Below, piece by piece: positions 43,667 through 54,159 of a stretch of DNA of 64,000 nt (the first letter of the stretch is position 1; each line of letters opens with the position of its first letter). Under the pieces are notes generated by a model. The model did not search any database. It saw only the letters and a list, made by a program, of their open reading frames with translations, and had not been told where the DNA came from. Source of the stretch: Argyresthia goedartella (taxonomy: Eukaryota > Arthropoda > Insecta > Lepidoptera > Argyresthiidae); contig OX463824.1 of the NCBI GenBank assembly GCA_949825045.1, forward strand, positions 26,816,001-26,880,000. The letters run 5' to 3'. The position numbers and the translations under genes are program-made.

Positions 43667-43929
43667 TAATACCTTGTAGACTATTTACACGATATCTGTG
43701 ATTTACACACATTGGTCTAGCCCCAAACTAGGATTCCCTGTATCTTGGATACTAGACAACGATACACATACTTATATAGATAAATATTATACTTAGATAG
43801 GTAAAGAACCATGATTAGGGAACAAAAAATCCGTTCTCATCAAACAAATATTTGGCCCCACCGGGACTCGAACTCGGGACCCTTGGCTTCGTAGGCAGGG
43901 TCACTGCCGACTCGGCCATTCGGGTCGTC
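43667..43929 (-). mobile_element. tRNA-derived SINE, family 1, copy 6
   Basis: Reverse, full-length. A small extra segment (GATATCTGTGATTTACAC) lies near its tail. Confidence 0.85.
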
Positions 43930-44386
43930 AAATAAAAGTAAATGCAGTCTATAAATGTGTGTCTACATCGTTGTTTAATTGAATTATTTGACAAACGGCA
44001 TTCTTAAATTTTCCTGAGTAACAGGCATACCTCATATTTAGTTTGTGTGATTCTGCTGCTGTGGAAGTGTGTTTTCGCATGATGTTATCAGTACAGAGCG
44101 CATGACTTCAGTGAGGACAGTAGGAGCTTTGTACTGCCCTCGAATGCGATTTACCCTCTTTCTCTCGATCGCTCTTGCCCTCGACGTGTCAGTAGGGCAG
44201 TAACGGACACTATGACGACATCAGAGCGAGGTGCCAAGATAAATTTGGCGGATAGTACCCACTCAGTTAAGCATTGGTGTATGGAGGCTTCTTTGTGGCG
44301 CTAAAATTGTGGTTACGTAAAGGTATCTCTCGACTTAAGTACTGATCGTAAGGTAGCCTATTATGTCCGTCCAAAAAAGTCACATT

Positions 44387-44434
44387 ACTTCCAGTTTTCA
44401 CAGTAAATCTGTATATACTGTGAAAACTGGAAGT
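44387..44434. repeat. Perfect hairpin, 19-bp arms
   Basis: ACTTCCAGTTTTCACAGTA at 44387-44405 and its exact inverse at 44416-44434, with a 10-nt loop. Flanks also show weak complementarity. It could be a MITE core or a small foldback. Confidence 0.75.
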
Positions 44435-44549
44435 TACGATATATATACCTCTATTTCTGATCTCACAGTACATCTTTCTATCTTGTATTTTTTAGAGGCT
44501 AATTTAGAAGTCAGTCCTTAGCACCTTCTTACTTGAAGTAATTTATTAA

Positions 44550-45060
44550 GTGAACTAGACTTACAGAGAACTTATAATTAATGCAACATTGAAACATAAT
44601 TATTGGTAAGTGTCAATTACATGTCAGATTATAAATAAACATTGATTAATGTACATCTGTAAAAAAAATGTCAGTGGTTACACACAAAAATGCATTCTAT
44701 AAATTAAGATAACATTATTTTAAATCAAAATTGCCATAAAATATCAAATTAAAGTTGAATTGTATTAAATCTAATTAACTTTTCATTTCATTAAATCGGA
44801 ATCACATTTTATAATCTAGTAGTAGGTAGATAGTAAATGACTTGTTCATACAATCATTCTAATTTAGTGGTCGCTTCGAACTCAGCGAATGAGTAGAAGG
44901 TTTGCTGGACAAGCCAGTATTTCAGTCGCTTTTTGAAGCATGCTGAATTAGGTGCAGATTTAATAGGTTCTGGTAGGCGATTGTATTCTGTCGGACTCAT
45001 GACGTGAGTTAACTTCGATGACTTGGCCAGGGTGTGTGAAAACGTCCAGCTAAAGCCGGT
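44550..45060 (-). pseudogene. LINE C-terminal fragment and 3' UTR (group L)
   Basis: Minus-strand frame (45052-44863) reads HTLAKSSKLTHVMSPTEYNR, LPEPIKSAPNSACFKKRLKY and WLVQQTFYSFAEFEAT, the best-preserved example of the group L pattern also seen at 11282-11440 and 59232-59357. An A/T-rich UTR follows. The rest of ORF2 is missing. Confidence 0.55.
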
Positions 45061-45599
45061 GTGTGAAATGACCAGCTTATCTCGCTAACAGGATGTAACC
45101 ATAATGTGTCGATAGAACGTCATCTTATACAAGTCAAGTATCCTCGTTCCCCTTATGAGCCACTCTGACACGATCCAACCTATTGATATCAAAGTTGAGT
45201 GCGTATTTTTCGGCCCTGAGCTAAGGTACCAAAATTCTACTATTGGGAATAAGTCAGTAAACATATTAGTATGCTTCGTGGTTTCATCTGTTTTCGTATC
45301 CATAAGCCAGGCGCGTGAAATTTCAGTCTACCCTCTCTATTCAACGTTCAAAAAAGAAATCTGTCTAACCATTCTTCCATTTAACCCTACTTTGCCATTT
45401 TCGGTGCATTTCGGGGCTGAGTAGCAAAATAGGATGTATTCTCGGCGGCCGGGGATTTCCCGTATGCAAATTTTGATCTCATACCCCATTGTAGCTGAAT
45501 AACATTATGCTGTAGTAGAATACACAAATTATTTCTGATCCGCTCGGTCTTGCTGAACTTCATAAAAATAGCCTCAGATCGTGCACAGAAGAGTGTGAA

Positions 45600-45790
45600 T
45601 GGGCTATGGTTAGTATGTTTTTGTATAGCATACGCATTTTTTTTATTTATTTTTTTAACTAAGATGTTATTTAATGTTATTTTCTTTTGTTAAAGTAATA
45701 CTGTAAGCACTGTAACTTTGTTAATTATTTTTAAGCTGACTTAATCATAAGATGTATGGCTTATAAAATAAATAAGATTAAAAAAAAAAC
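45600..45790 (+). mobile_element. Poly(A)-tailed retroposed 3' end
   Basis: A/T-rich segment ending AAAATAAATAAGATT and an A run at 45780-45790, with a polyadenylation-like signal just upstream. This is typical of a LINE 3' UTR or a processed transcript. No coding sequence is recognisable upstream. Confidence 0.4.
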
Positions 45791-45949
45791 ATAGAAAAAG
45801 GATTGCATTTATTTCGGGCGAGTGAAATCATCCTAATCAATATTTAGATTTTGAGCCCACATTTAAGTCGAGTTTACAAGAAACGATTTTTATCTAGTGC
45901 ATCAATATACAGACAAAATACAACAGCATTGGGAACCTCCTTTTTTAAT

Positions 45950-46130
45950 TCGCTTAACATTTACACACAGGCAAACACATTGCTTTTGGCCCCACACTAG
46001 GAGACCCTGTGTCACGGGAACCAGAAAAAGCGACGAAACACATAAACATCCAAGATCTGTTTTTTTTTGTGTATCAGCCAGCCGGGGATCGACCCCGGGA
46101 CCCCGCACCGCCACAGAGGTTGTCATAAAT
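45950..46130 (-). mobile_element. tRNA-derived SINE, family 2, copy 3
   Basis: Minus-strand head with GGGGTCGATCCCCGGCTGG, then AGATCTTGGATGTTTATGTG, CGTCGCTTTTTCTGGTTC and CACAGGGTCTCCTAGTGTG. Confidence 0.75.
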
Positions 46131-46469
46131 GAGCTGTCAAGATATACTTACACAGGGAGGACACCAGTGTTTCTAACTGTCATATTTGTAAATTGTATTT
46201 ATTACTTCTCTTTATTCTGTGTTATTATTTAGGTGAGAAGTGCCAACATGGAAGTGGCCGCTTTCAGCCAGTCTCCCACAAAACACGATTACTGAAACTA
46301 TCCCCCCGAGCCCGGAACTAGAGTTTGTGGTCACCTTGTTTTGCTACTCGTACCTTCACTTCGGTAATACGATTTTGTCATCGGATATGCTGACCGTACC
46401 ATTAGTGAGATTTATTCTAATTCGAGTTGTTATTAAACATGACGAAACTTTGGCTCTGGCAGAATACCA

Positions 46470-47085
46470 TCGTCACAGATTCGTCTGTGATATTGCTGAG
46501 TGGCGCGTGGTCTGCGGAGTGTGTTCTCGCACGGAGCGCGAGAACCACTACGGTTGCGGGGTCGAGGACTTATGGTTGCCTCATGCCCGCGGCGTCTACT
46601 CGGGGGGTAACGTCCCCCCCGGTCTTGGGTGGCCCCTACTTGTCAGGGGCCTCGCGTGGTCTTCGTTGTGCTGTGCTTTCGCCGCCTATTGGCATACACT
46701 GGCGACAACGGTGCGGGAGCTTCTTCTCTTCACTGTGCCGTGCTTTCGCCCTCTCCTGCGGGCTTACACTGGCGACAAGGGGATGAGCTGAGCAGCAACT
46801 CTCTTGGGAGTGGTCTGCCTTCAGGCGGACGTGCGTGATGCGGAGTATTGCTGAGTCAGGGCCATTTTATTGTCGCGGTACAGTCACAATGCCACATAGT
46901 GATCCTTGCTTACCGTACCCTAATTTGCATTGTTAATTGTGTTTATTTCCATTGTTTTATTTAGATTTATTGTTTTTTTTTTATACTGATGTTTGATTTA
47001 TTTTGTATTTTTTATGTGTTTGTGTTTGCACCATGTTTGATAAATACATGATTAATCTATCTATCTATCTATCTCAACTTTCCAC
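46470..47085 (+). other. G/C-rich block with internal repeat and (ATCT)n end
   Basis: The segment 46470-46860 is far more G/C-rich than its surroundings. It contains a duplicated unit (GTGCTTTCGCC at 46673 and 46740, TACACTGGCGACAA in both), a period of about 67 bp, and a hairpin (TTCTCGCACGGAGCGCGAGAA). Overlapping frames up to 183 codons exist in more than one phase but show no known domain. The A/T-rich end with (ATCT)n at 47053-47076 suggests a LINE 3' UTR. Identity unknown. Confidence 0.35.
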
Positions 47086-47164
47086 ATTGAGTGTAGGTAC
47101 CAAATGATAAATGGCAAATCTATTCTGCTCTAAATTTTCACATCCATAATTAGGGTTATTATAA

Positions 47165-47618
47165 AATAATAATACCTTGGACACCTTTTACATTTCATTT
47201 CATTTCATTCCATTTATTTATTGCATATGTACATGTGGTACGTGATAAGATGTCAAATAACAAATAAAGACCCTAACATGTGCCCTGCTAGGGCATTGCA
47301 AACATAGTTTTAAAATAAAAACTAAAACATAAGATAGTAATCTACTTCCTATGGTACAATATCTTAATCTTATATAAATCTTTCTTTTCTTTATAACAAA
47401 CTATAAACGTAGTAAAAATTAAAAGTTTATAAAATTTTAACATTTAACAAATTTTATTATCTTTGTTGGGTAGGTTCGTTATCATAGAACTCTTCTAGGT
47501 TGTAAAATGTATTGGCTATTAGGAATTTATGTAGTGTGTTCTTAAACTCTTTAAAGTTATCTATCACACATTGATCTAGCCCCAAACTAGTATTCCCTGT
47601 ATCTTGGGTACTAGACAA

Positions 47619-47657
<39 letters not shown>

Positions 47658-47803
47658 AATATTATACTTAGATAGATAAACAACCATGACTAGGGTACAA
47701 ACATCCGTTCTCATCAAACAAACATTTGCCCCCACCGGGACTCGAACCCGGGACCCTTGGTTTCGTAGGCAGCGTCACTGCCGACTCGGCCATTCGGGTC
47801 GTC
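47165..47803 (-). mobile_element. tRNA-derived SINE, family 1, copy 7, interrupted
   Basis: The tail (AATAATAATACCTTGGACAC) lies at 47165-47190. The rest resumes with CACACATTGATCTAGCC at 47565 and runs to the tRNA-like head at 47803. The 374 bp between them are a LINE fragment. A (TA)n run at 47620-47653 replaces part of the body. Confidence 0.85.
47191..47564 (-). mobile_element. 5'-truncated LINE 3' end inserted in a SINE
   Basis: Minus strand: the frame reads NFKEFKNTLHKFLIANTFYN, LEEFYDNEPTQQR, stop, similar to the FK..L..+L...FY..EEF end of CR1/Jockey-like ORF2. Then an A/T-rich 3' UTR and an (AAATG)n tail at 47191-47215. The short length and 5' truncation are typical of dead-on-arrival LINE copies. 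Confidence 0.6.
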
Positions 47804-48320
47804 GAATATTGATATGAAAGCTATCTGGCTACGACTACTGAAAACTCGCTATACGTTGGTATAACCACACATAAAGCATATTATACTAATGTATGAGTAT
47901 GAATGTGCCTCTGTCCCCATATTGAAAAAGACTTTACATTTTGTTTACTTTTCGTAAAGGTTTCGTTTATTTTCGTAAAAAAGTAGGGGCGGGTGTGCAA
48001 TCCAAGCAAAAAAATATTTTGAATGTAAGGAAATATTCCTTAAATGGCAAATGTTTTTTTTTTTGTGTGTTGCGGTATTGAAGTTATTGGAATAAGGATA
48101 ATAGTGATTAATATTTATAGAATACCAAAGAAAACTAAGTCGCATATTTATGTATAAATTAGAAACAATATTGGAGCCATTAACGTTTTAATATAAACAT
48201 TTAAAAAATTGTGGAGGCTCTAATATTGACTTACTAAAACAGGATAACTACGCAAAGGTTTTTACAAAATTTAACTGCAAATTATAACTTTCAATTGCAC
48301 ATATAGTCTCCTATAAGTCA
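47804..48320. other. No recognisable gene (47.8-48.3 kb)
   Basis: AT-rich, no supported feature. Confidence 0.35.
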
Positions 48321-48327
48321 ACATGCA

Positions 48328-49205
48328 TGTATTGATCAAATAGCGAGCAATATAAAATCCGCGAAGGCAGATGTACTGAAACTGGGTCTCTCTGATCACG
48401 AGACGGCCCAGATTTTGAAGTTTGACACAAAAAAGAAAAAAGCTTTTAACACTTGCTTCAAGTTCAAAAAGACTATAAATAACACTCAAAATATTAAAAA
48501 ACTCTGCGAATGTATTGCTTTGTCTTTTTCAGACGTTTTAGAATGAGCAGTGGTCACGGAGGCTTTTGACCTATATTATGACTTAATATGTTTCTTCTAT
48601 AATATATGTTTTCCTATAATTAAAGTTAATAACAATAACCGAGCTAAAGTGGGTAGCAAAAGGTTTAAAGAAGTCTTGTATAACATGACGATATCTCTAA
48701 ATAAAATACAGACAAACAAAAACTAATAAAGAGACAAACAAGATTAAATTCAAAAAGTATAATAATATCCTTAAACGGTGTTTAAACAAAGTTCAGAAAT
48801 GTCATAATTGTAAATACATAAAGGACTATGAAAATAAATGTAAAGCTACTTGGAACATAATCACATCGTCAACTTCAAATGAAATTAAAAAACATAATAA
48901 TATAAATAAAATCAAACTTAATGACATAGATTTGTAATATTTTTGTAGATATTTGTGATATTCTTAATTATTTTTTTATAAACCTGACATGTCTGTATAA
49001 TAATTTATTGAACAATAATGATATCTTATCAATTAATAACACAGAAATCAATCAAAATACAATATTTTTAAGACCAGTTTAAAAACAGTAAGGCAAGTGG
49101 CTTCGACGACATTATCACAAAAGTAGTGCATATAAAATCTGCTATGCTCTAACTAACTCATTTAGTAAATCTCTCATTTGCTGAAGGGTATTTCCCCGAA
49201 AATCT
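48328..49205 (+). pseudogene. Degenerate LINE ORF2: endonuclease end to RT start
   Basis: At 48328 the frame reads CIDQIASNIKSAKADVLKLG, LSDHETAQIL, the last motifs of an apurinic endonuclease (CIDxIxSN, SDH), and stays open to 48546. After many stops and shifts, 49084-49203 reads KNSKASGFDDIITKVVHIKS, a stop, then LTHLVNLSFAEGYFPENLKT, the first conserved RT block (K..KA.G.D.I...+, FP..LK). The order and spacing fit a Jockey/CR1-like LINE. It breaks off where a mariner fragment begins. Confidence 0.6.
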
Positions 49206-49240
49206 AAAGACCAGAGAGAGCCAACTAGATCGTACCACTA

Positions 49241-49423
49241 GTTTTCATGAGTTACTGCAGTTGTTGGTCGGCCGGGTCGGAGGTCATCGTTTAGGTTCTC
49301 TCGACCACGTTTAAATTCACGAAACCAAAAAGTGACTTTTGCTAACCCAGGAGCAGACTCCCCAAAAGCAGCTTTTTAATTTTCGTGGGATTTCTTAAAG
49401 ATCAAGCCGCATTTATAGTCATA
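49241..49423 (-). pseudogene. mariner transposase N-terminal fragment
   Basis: Minus strand, 61 codons with one stop at 49376-49378: YDYKCGLIFKKSHEN, stop, KAAFGESAPGLAKVTFWFRE, FKRGRENLNDDLRPGRPTTA. This is the paired helix-turn-helix DNA-binding region of mariner transposases (AFG.SAPS....W...FKRGR....D..R.GRP). The catalytic D,D(34)D domain is absent. It adjoins a LINE RT fragment at about 49205, so a deleted mariner inserted into, or was joined to, the LINE. Terminal repeats were not located. Confidence 0.65.
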
Positions 49424-49424
49424 G

Positions 49425-49930
49425 CAAACAAAAAGCAATAGCGACGTCCATCGTTGGAAACAAAATAAGAACGACAGATAAATTTAGAAATAATTCATAA
49501 AAAAAACATTCATAGTCAGCCAATGATTTTCACCAAGGAAGTTTGTATTGAAAGGAGGTTTGCATTCAAAATAGTTTCAAGAAAAGAGAGGTAATATTTA
49601 CTCCGTAGCTAACAATTTCCGTAACAGCCTGGGTATTATTTTGTGTAACAAGATGCATGACGACTTCAAAGTAATGAATAGCAAAATAATAAGCTGTCTT
49701 TCAAAATAATATCACAAAGTTTTTTTATAGCACTAAGGAATATTTAGATTTAAAAAAGTTACTATTTATAAATATAAAACTACAAAATTATGATATTTTA
49801 AATTTGAATTATATAAATGAGAATAAAATGAACAAATATTGACATTGATATTGCACTAACTCATAAATTAAAACTGTAACTATTATTTTGCATGCATAAA
49901 CATAAACTGGAAACACTTCAAAGCATTTTC
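49425..49930. other. Probable mariner flank, then no recognisable gene
   Basis: Immediately right of the transposase fragment the DNA may be the mariner 5' untranslated part (GGAGGTTTGCATTCAAAA near 49555). Beyond 49600 nothing is recognised. Confidence 0.3.
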
Positions 49931-49933
49931 TAA

Positions 49934-50475
49934 TTTTATCACACACACACTTGACACACGTATCATCAACACTCTTTACTGCGTCCAAAAACCGCACGTT
50001 ACGACTAGCATAATGATATACCACTTGGTAAAAACTCATTTCTTATCTCAATATTGATACATTATGACCATAATGTATCAATTTTCGACAAATTATGACA
50101 TTCAAATTTCGAAAGCCGTCGCCCGCCTGCGTGCCGCCCCTAGTTTTTCTGTGAAGTTGGTATACTGAACATGCTAAACAAGTGCAGAGCAATGATCAAT
50201 GCCACAATGCCTATCGAACATACGGTTCCTGTGGCGCAAGCAGGAACCAATTACAAGGGTGAAAAAGTGTTCGAGTTCAGATAAAATTAACTTTATGTCA
50301 TGGTGCGTGTGACTCTTATCACTGACAGTTCGATTCGCATACTTTTTCGACGCGTAATTATTCCTGCTTCCTACACTGAACACATCAAAGAGAGCTTATG
50401 ATATGTGTGTGGATAAACTAGTGTATGTAACTGTGCATAATTAGGCACACTCTCGAGTTTTAATGCCCTCCATTC
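49934..50475 (+). mobile_element. Foldback repeat family A, copy 6, with nested insertion
   Basis: Left end has an AC expansion before GACACACGTATCATCAAC. The interior has one TTCGAAAGCCG unit, and the right foldback is shortened: its end stops near CCCTCCATTCTG. A foreign 144-bp element sits at 50232-50375. Confidence 0.7.
50232..50375. mobile_element. 144-bp TIR element inside family A copy 6
   Basis: Imperfect terminal inverted repeats TGGCGCAAGCAGGAACCA and TTATTCCTGCTTCCTACA. CTG lies on both sides (50229-50231 and 50376-50378). Other family A copies read straight through (GGTTCCTGAACACATC), so the insertion and its 3-bp duplication are defined by comparison. Superfamily not assigned. 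Confidence 0.75.
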
Positions 50476-50860
50476 TGTTTTCTTGCAAACAAAACTCATT
50501 TCATTTCATTTCATGATCGTCTAACCATAGATAGATATTAGTCACTTGACGCTGCCACTTGGTCAGTTTTTCAACATCCCATCGAGAACACAGAGCAATC
50601 AAATGCCCATTCACTTTAGTTGCTGGCCGAAGAGACAGGAAAAATCCACAATGCTACGAGGATTAATCACCCAAACAAATCATTATCGCAATCTAATCTC
50701 GACCCACTCGACAACACTGCCCTCTACCGAGCACCATTTAGTCGGATACATAAATGAATTCATTTATAAAATTAATGTTTATCCCCGAAAGCCACTGGGG
50801 ACAGACGTGATCGAAGAGACGGTGTACCCCGACAACTCTACTCGGAGACCCCTCGCCTAG

Positions 50861-51076
50861 TTAGTAATATGACGTGTGGTATCTGAGTAAAGTTGTCGCA
50901 AGGGCTTTAATCGCGTTGCTACTGCCGCTGCACTGGTAGATGAGTGTGGCGAGCGACGAATCGATTTCGTGTTGTGCTAACATGTACACAGTAGAGTGGG
51001 AACGGACCGGGATGTATTGGCGGCGATTTGACGCCGGCGATAGATGTGCTGTAAGGGTGGCTCTGTCGTAGATCAC
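50861..51076 (-). other. Unrecognised 71-codon open frame
   Basis: Reads MIYDRATLTAHLSPASNRRQ, then YIPVRSHSTVYMLAQHEIDS, then SLATLIYQCSGSSNAIKALA. The block is less AT-rich than its surroundings, and two other frames are also partly open, so coding status is doubtful. No family recognised. Confidence 0.25.
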
Positions 51077-51079
51077 TTT

Positions 51080-51857
51080 TTAGGGATCCGTGGAGAAACA
51101 AGGAACCCTCGTAGTTTCGTCAAGTCTGTCTGTACGTCCGGCCGTATGTCACAGCAACTTCATCCGAAACTATCGGGACTACACAGTTGAAACTTGGTAT
51201 TTTGTAAACCGCTTTACGATTTTTATATAAAAATTTAAAAATTAAAAAATTATGAGGGCAAAAAAAAAAAAAACATGAAGCTGAAACTAAAAAATATATT
51301 TATGGATTGATTGATTATTAAAAAATTATAAAATTTAAAAAAATAAAAAATTATAAAATAGTACATGGAACTGAAACAAAAAAATATATTTTTCATCAAA
51401 CTTATATGTGTGGGGTTTATAGATTTATAGATAGGCCTTTTAAAATGATGTTGAGGTTTCTGAAATCTTTTTTCCTCAAATTAAACCGTTAAAGAGACAA
51501 CCCTTCAAAAGTGGAACAATGTGTGTCCCCCACTCTAACTTTTAAAGAAGCCAGTAAAAATCTGAAAAATAGGTATGTGTGTCTTTCAACGAAAATTGGT
51601 TTGAACAAAACAAAATAAGCAGTTTTTAACATACATTTATAACATTTTTATTAAAAACTGCAAATATACTTTGTCATTCATACAAAAACTTAATTGCTTG
51701 TGAAGAATGATAGTGACATTTTGGCTAGGTGTATCAGGTGTATGTATATTAAATTAAGAAGGTACTCACCTTCTTAATTTAATGTTTTTGGCTTATATTC
51801 TACATTTATAACAGAACCCTAAATGTGCAATGTCCGACACGCACTTGGCCGGTTTTT
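51080..51857 (+). repeat. Family R2 repeat (TAGGGATCCGTGG...CACTTGGCCGG)
   Basis: Starts TTTTTAGGGATCCGTGGAG and AAGGAACCCTCGTAGTTTCG, has a CTGTCTGTACGTCCGGCCG segment and A/T-rich body, then AGAACCCTAAATGTGC, CCGACACGCACTTGGCCGG and TTTTT. A longer relative of family R, common in Lepidoptera by resemblance. Confidence 0.55.
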
Positions 51858-51859
51858 AT

Positions 51860-52360
51860 AAGTCTTCCTTTATTAAAACGAGTCTTTAAAAAAGGCAATA
51901 GACATACAGTCTGTGAAAATTAAAAAAACATACACACTTAAAATATACGTCGGTTACTATCGGATGAAATTGGGTATATTTGTGTAATTAGTGTAAGTGT
52001 AATGAAAAAGGCAAACGACAATCTTTTTGAAATCAGTTTAACATTTAAAGTTTATGCAGAGCAAAAAAAGAGGTACTAAACTCTTGAGCCACCAGCAATA
52101 ACCGTACGTAAGAATGTATATTTTAAATTCTAATAGACTATACGCAAACACGTTACATTTAGTTAGTTGACCATCATTATGAACAACTTTCTCCAAGGAA
52201 TATTAGGTCGCAAACGATTTTTTTGTGTCGCCCATAGTAAATCAGCTGATCGGTCCCATGCTTTTTTTTCATTTGCGAACATATGTTTCTCGGGGAAACT
52301 TGTTGATAATTGTCGATACTATCATTCTCCAAATTATGATCAGCTAGTTATATGACACGC
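51860..52360. other. No recognisable gene (51.9-52.4 kb)
   Basis: Nothing supported on either strand. Confidence 0.35.
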
Positions 52361-52368
52361 TATATGTG

Positions 52369-52599
52369 CAGTCAACATCAGATATATGTGAGCAGGTTAG
52401 CTACTCAAAAAGATCTACACATCTTAACAATTCAGAAATATCGATACAGCCAGAGTGACAAAATTATGTCAACACCCTCAGAGTTAACTTGGATGTTGAC
52501 ATAATTTTCACACTTTGACTGTATCGATATTTCTGATTTGTTAAGATGTATAGATCTTTTTGAGTAGCTAATCTGCTCACATATATCTGATGCTGACTG
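52369..52599. mobile_element. Foldback MITE family E, copy 2, near-perfect palindrome
   Basis: CAGTCAACATCAGATATATG at the left pairs with CATATATCTGATGCTGACTG at the right, and pairing continues almost to the centre (AGCTACTCAAAAAGATCTA, ACATCTTAACAA, CAGAAATATCGATACAG). Arms are about 110 bp with a short loop. TA follows the right end and TA is near the left, consistent with TA targeting. Confidence 0.8.
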
Positions 52600-52733
52600 T
52601 ACGTTTAAAATAAACCTTTCGGCCGAATGTACAACTGATGCTCGTATAAAGTTCCGCTTAAAAGTCATACTGGCCCTGTCAGTTCCTGAGCGAGAGACTG
52701 TGACAGCATGAGTTCGTGTGTCTGTCGTAGCTA

Positions 52734-52977
52734 TATCGTAGAATTGGCTATATCATGATACAGACAACCATTTCATGAAATGGTTGAATTTCACGAAAAC
52801 ATGTATTTTTTAAAGTATTTATATTCAGTACTACCTGGTGGTTTTTGTGATATACATGGCGAACTAACACGAAGACTATTCTACTGCTATATAAGCTACA
52901 ATGCTACTACATTCGTTCAATAAAAATTCTTATACAACCATGGTTGGCTATATCATGATATTACCAATTCTACGATA
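52734..52977. mobile_element. MITE family G, 244 bp
   Basis: TATCGTAGAATTGG at the left is the inverse of CCAATTCTACGATA at the right, followed inwards by paired CTATATCATGATA/TATCATGATA. The interior has GGTTGAATTTCACGAAAACA and CTAACACGAAGACTATTC, also found at 56455-56550. Confidence 0.75.
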
Positions 52978-52984
52978 GGTATTT

Positions 52985-53230
52985 ATTTATTTACATTATT
53001 TATTTGTGCCATTACAGCAAATGCCGAGTCGACACAAAAATACATTAGAAAATATTTACAAGATTCAATTATACAACAAGTATAGATTCAGATTAAAATT
53101 CACAATAATTTAACAATTGAATTACAATCATCCAGGGACAACACAATCATGCCTTCCTCTCACAGAACCTGCCACATTTCGCACAATCCTTCCATGGTTG
53201 TTCCAGCGATATGGTTATGACATGTCCGAA
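52985..53230 (-). mobile_element. Retroelement 3' end, probable LINE
   Basis: Minus strand: a short coding-like end (KPFGHVITISLEQPWKDCAK, CGRFCERKA, stop) precedes an A/T-rich UTR ending in AATAAATAATGTAAATAAAT. The Cys pair near the end is suggestive only. Assignment by structure. Confidence 0.35.
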
Positions 53231-53277
53231 AGGCTTTGAGTTTTTGGTTGTGCTGCTGTTACTTAGGCTTGTCTATG

Positions 53278-53430
53278 GCTGCAGTGCCTGCCTTTGCTCC
53301 CGTTTGGCGGCGCTGGCGTCGTTGGCGGCAAAGAGTTTCAATCATCTGAGGTTAGGTTCAAAACAATTCACGTGATCATTCAAATACACTTGATACAGAC
53401 AAAACGAACCACAAATGAGGTTAGCACATA
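53278..53430 (-). repeat. Repeat family C, copy 3
   Basis: CAAATGAGGTTAGCAC, CAAATACACTTGATACAG, ATTCACGTGATC, and TTTGGCGGCGCTGGCG in the order seen at 8596-8765. The CAGCGCCATCTGCAATGATC segment reappears at 53940, after a SINE and other sequence. Confidence 0.55.
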
Positions 53431-53594
53431 TACATATTATAAGACGATGCGATGCATTTATTATGTTAAATTCTACCATTTATTTACAACTCATTTAAAA
53501 AGCATTACAATCAAAATACTAGCCACACACGCTTCGTCAAAATACCTTTAAATAGCGATTAGAAATAATAGAATGTCAAAACTTAAAATGAACC

Positions 53595-53846
53595 GAATAA
53601 TAATAATAATTATAGACACTATTTACACACATTGATCTAGCCCTAAACTAGGATTCCTTGTATCTACTGGATACTAGACAACGATACCCATAAATAGATA
53701 AATATTATACTTAGATAGATAAACAACCATGACTAGGGTACAAACATCCGTTCTCATCAAACAACTATTTGCCCCCACCGGGACTCGAACCCGGGACCTT
53801 TGGCTTTGTAGGCAGGGTCACTGCCAACTCGGCCATCCGGGTCGTC
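53595..53846 (-). mobile_element. tRNA-derived SINE, family 1, copy 8
   Basis: Reverse, full-length with ATT-type tail and complete head (GGGACTCGAACCCGGG). Confidence 0.85.
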
Positions 53847-53939
53847 ATAATAAACCGCCCCGTGACATTTCCGCGCCAAAGGTGAAGAAAATTTAATTTA
53901 ATTTGACGATTTTGACAGATAGTCAGCTTCTTAGTGCAC

Positions 53940-54010
53940 CAGCGCCATCTGCAATGATCTTTTCAGATTAGGTGCCATCGGGGAGGCATATGTTCAGCAG
54001 CGGACATAAA
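53940..54010 (+). pseudogene. RTE-like LINE extreme 3' end
   Basis: GGTGCCATCGGGGAGGCATA followed by TGTTCAGCAGCGG encodes GAIGEAYVQQRT and a stop, the typical last residues of insect RTE ORFs. Only this tip remains, joined to the CAGCGCCATCTGCAATGATC motif. Confidence 0.45.
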
Positions 54011-54159
54011 CATGCAAAAGAAGTAGAAGCAGAGGCTTGTATGTAAAAATCAATGAACCGGCGATAGTGCGGAAGAGCAAAACTTTTTGCAGAGGGCAGT
54101 GTGTGTCTCTTGTCAAACATTGCAACAGCGAAGTTCTATGGATATTGACAATTCGATTC

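Noticed and set aside
46240..46791. 183-codon frame in the G/C-rich block
   Set aside because: Two other frames are also open over the same block, as expected from G/C-rich composition, and no domain is recognisable.
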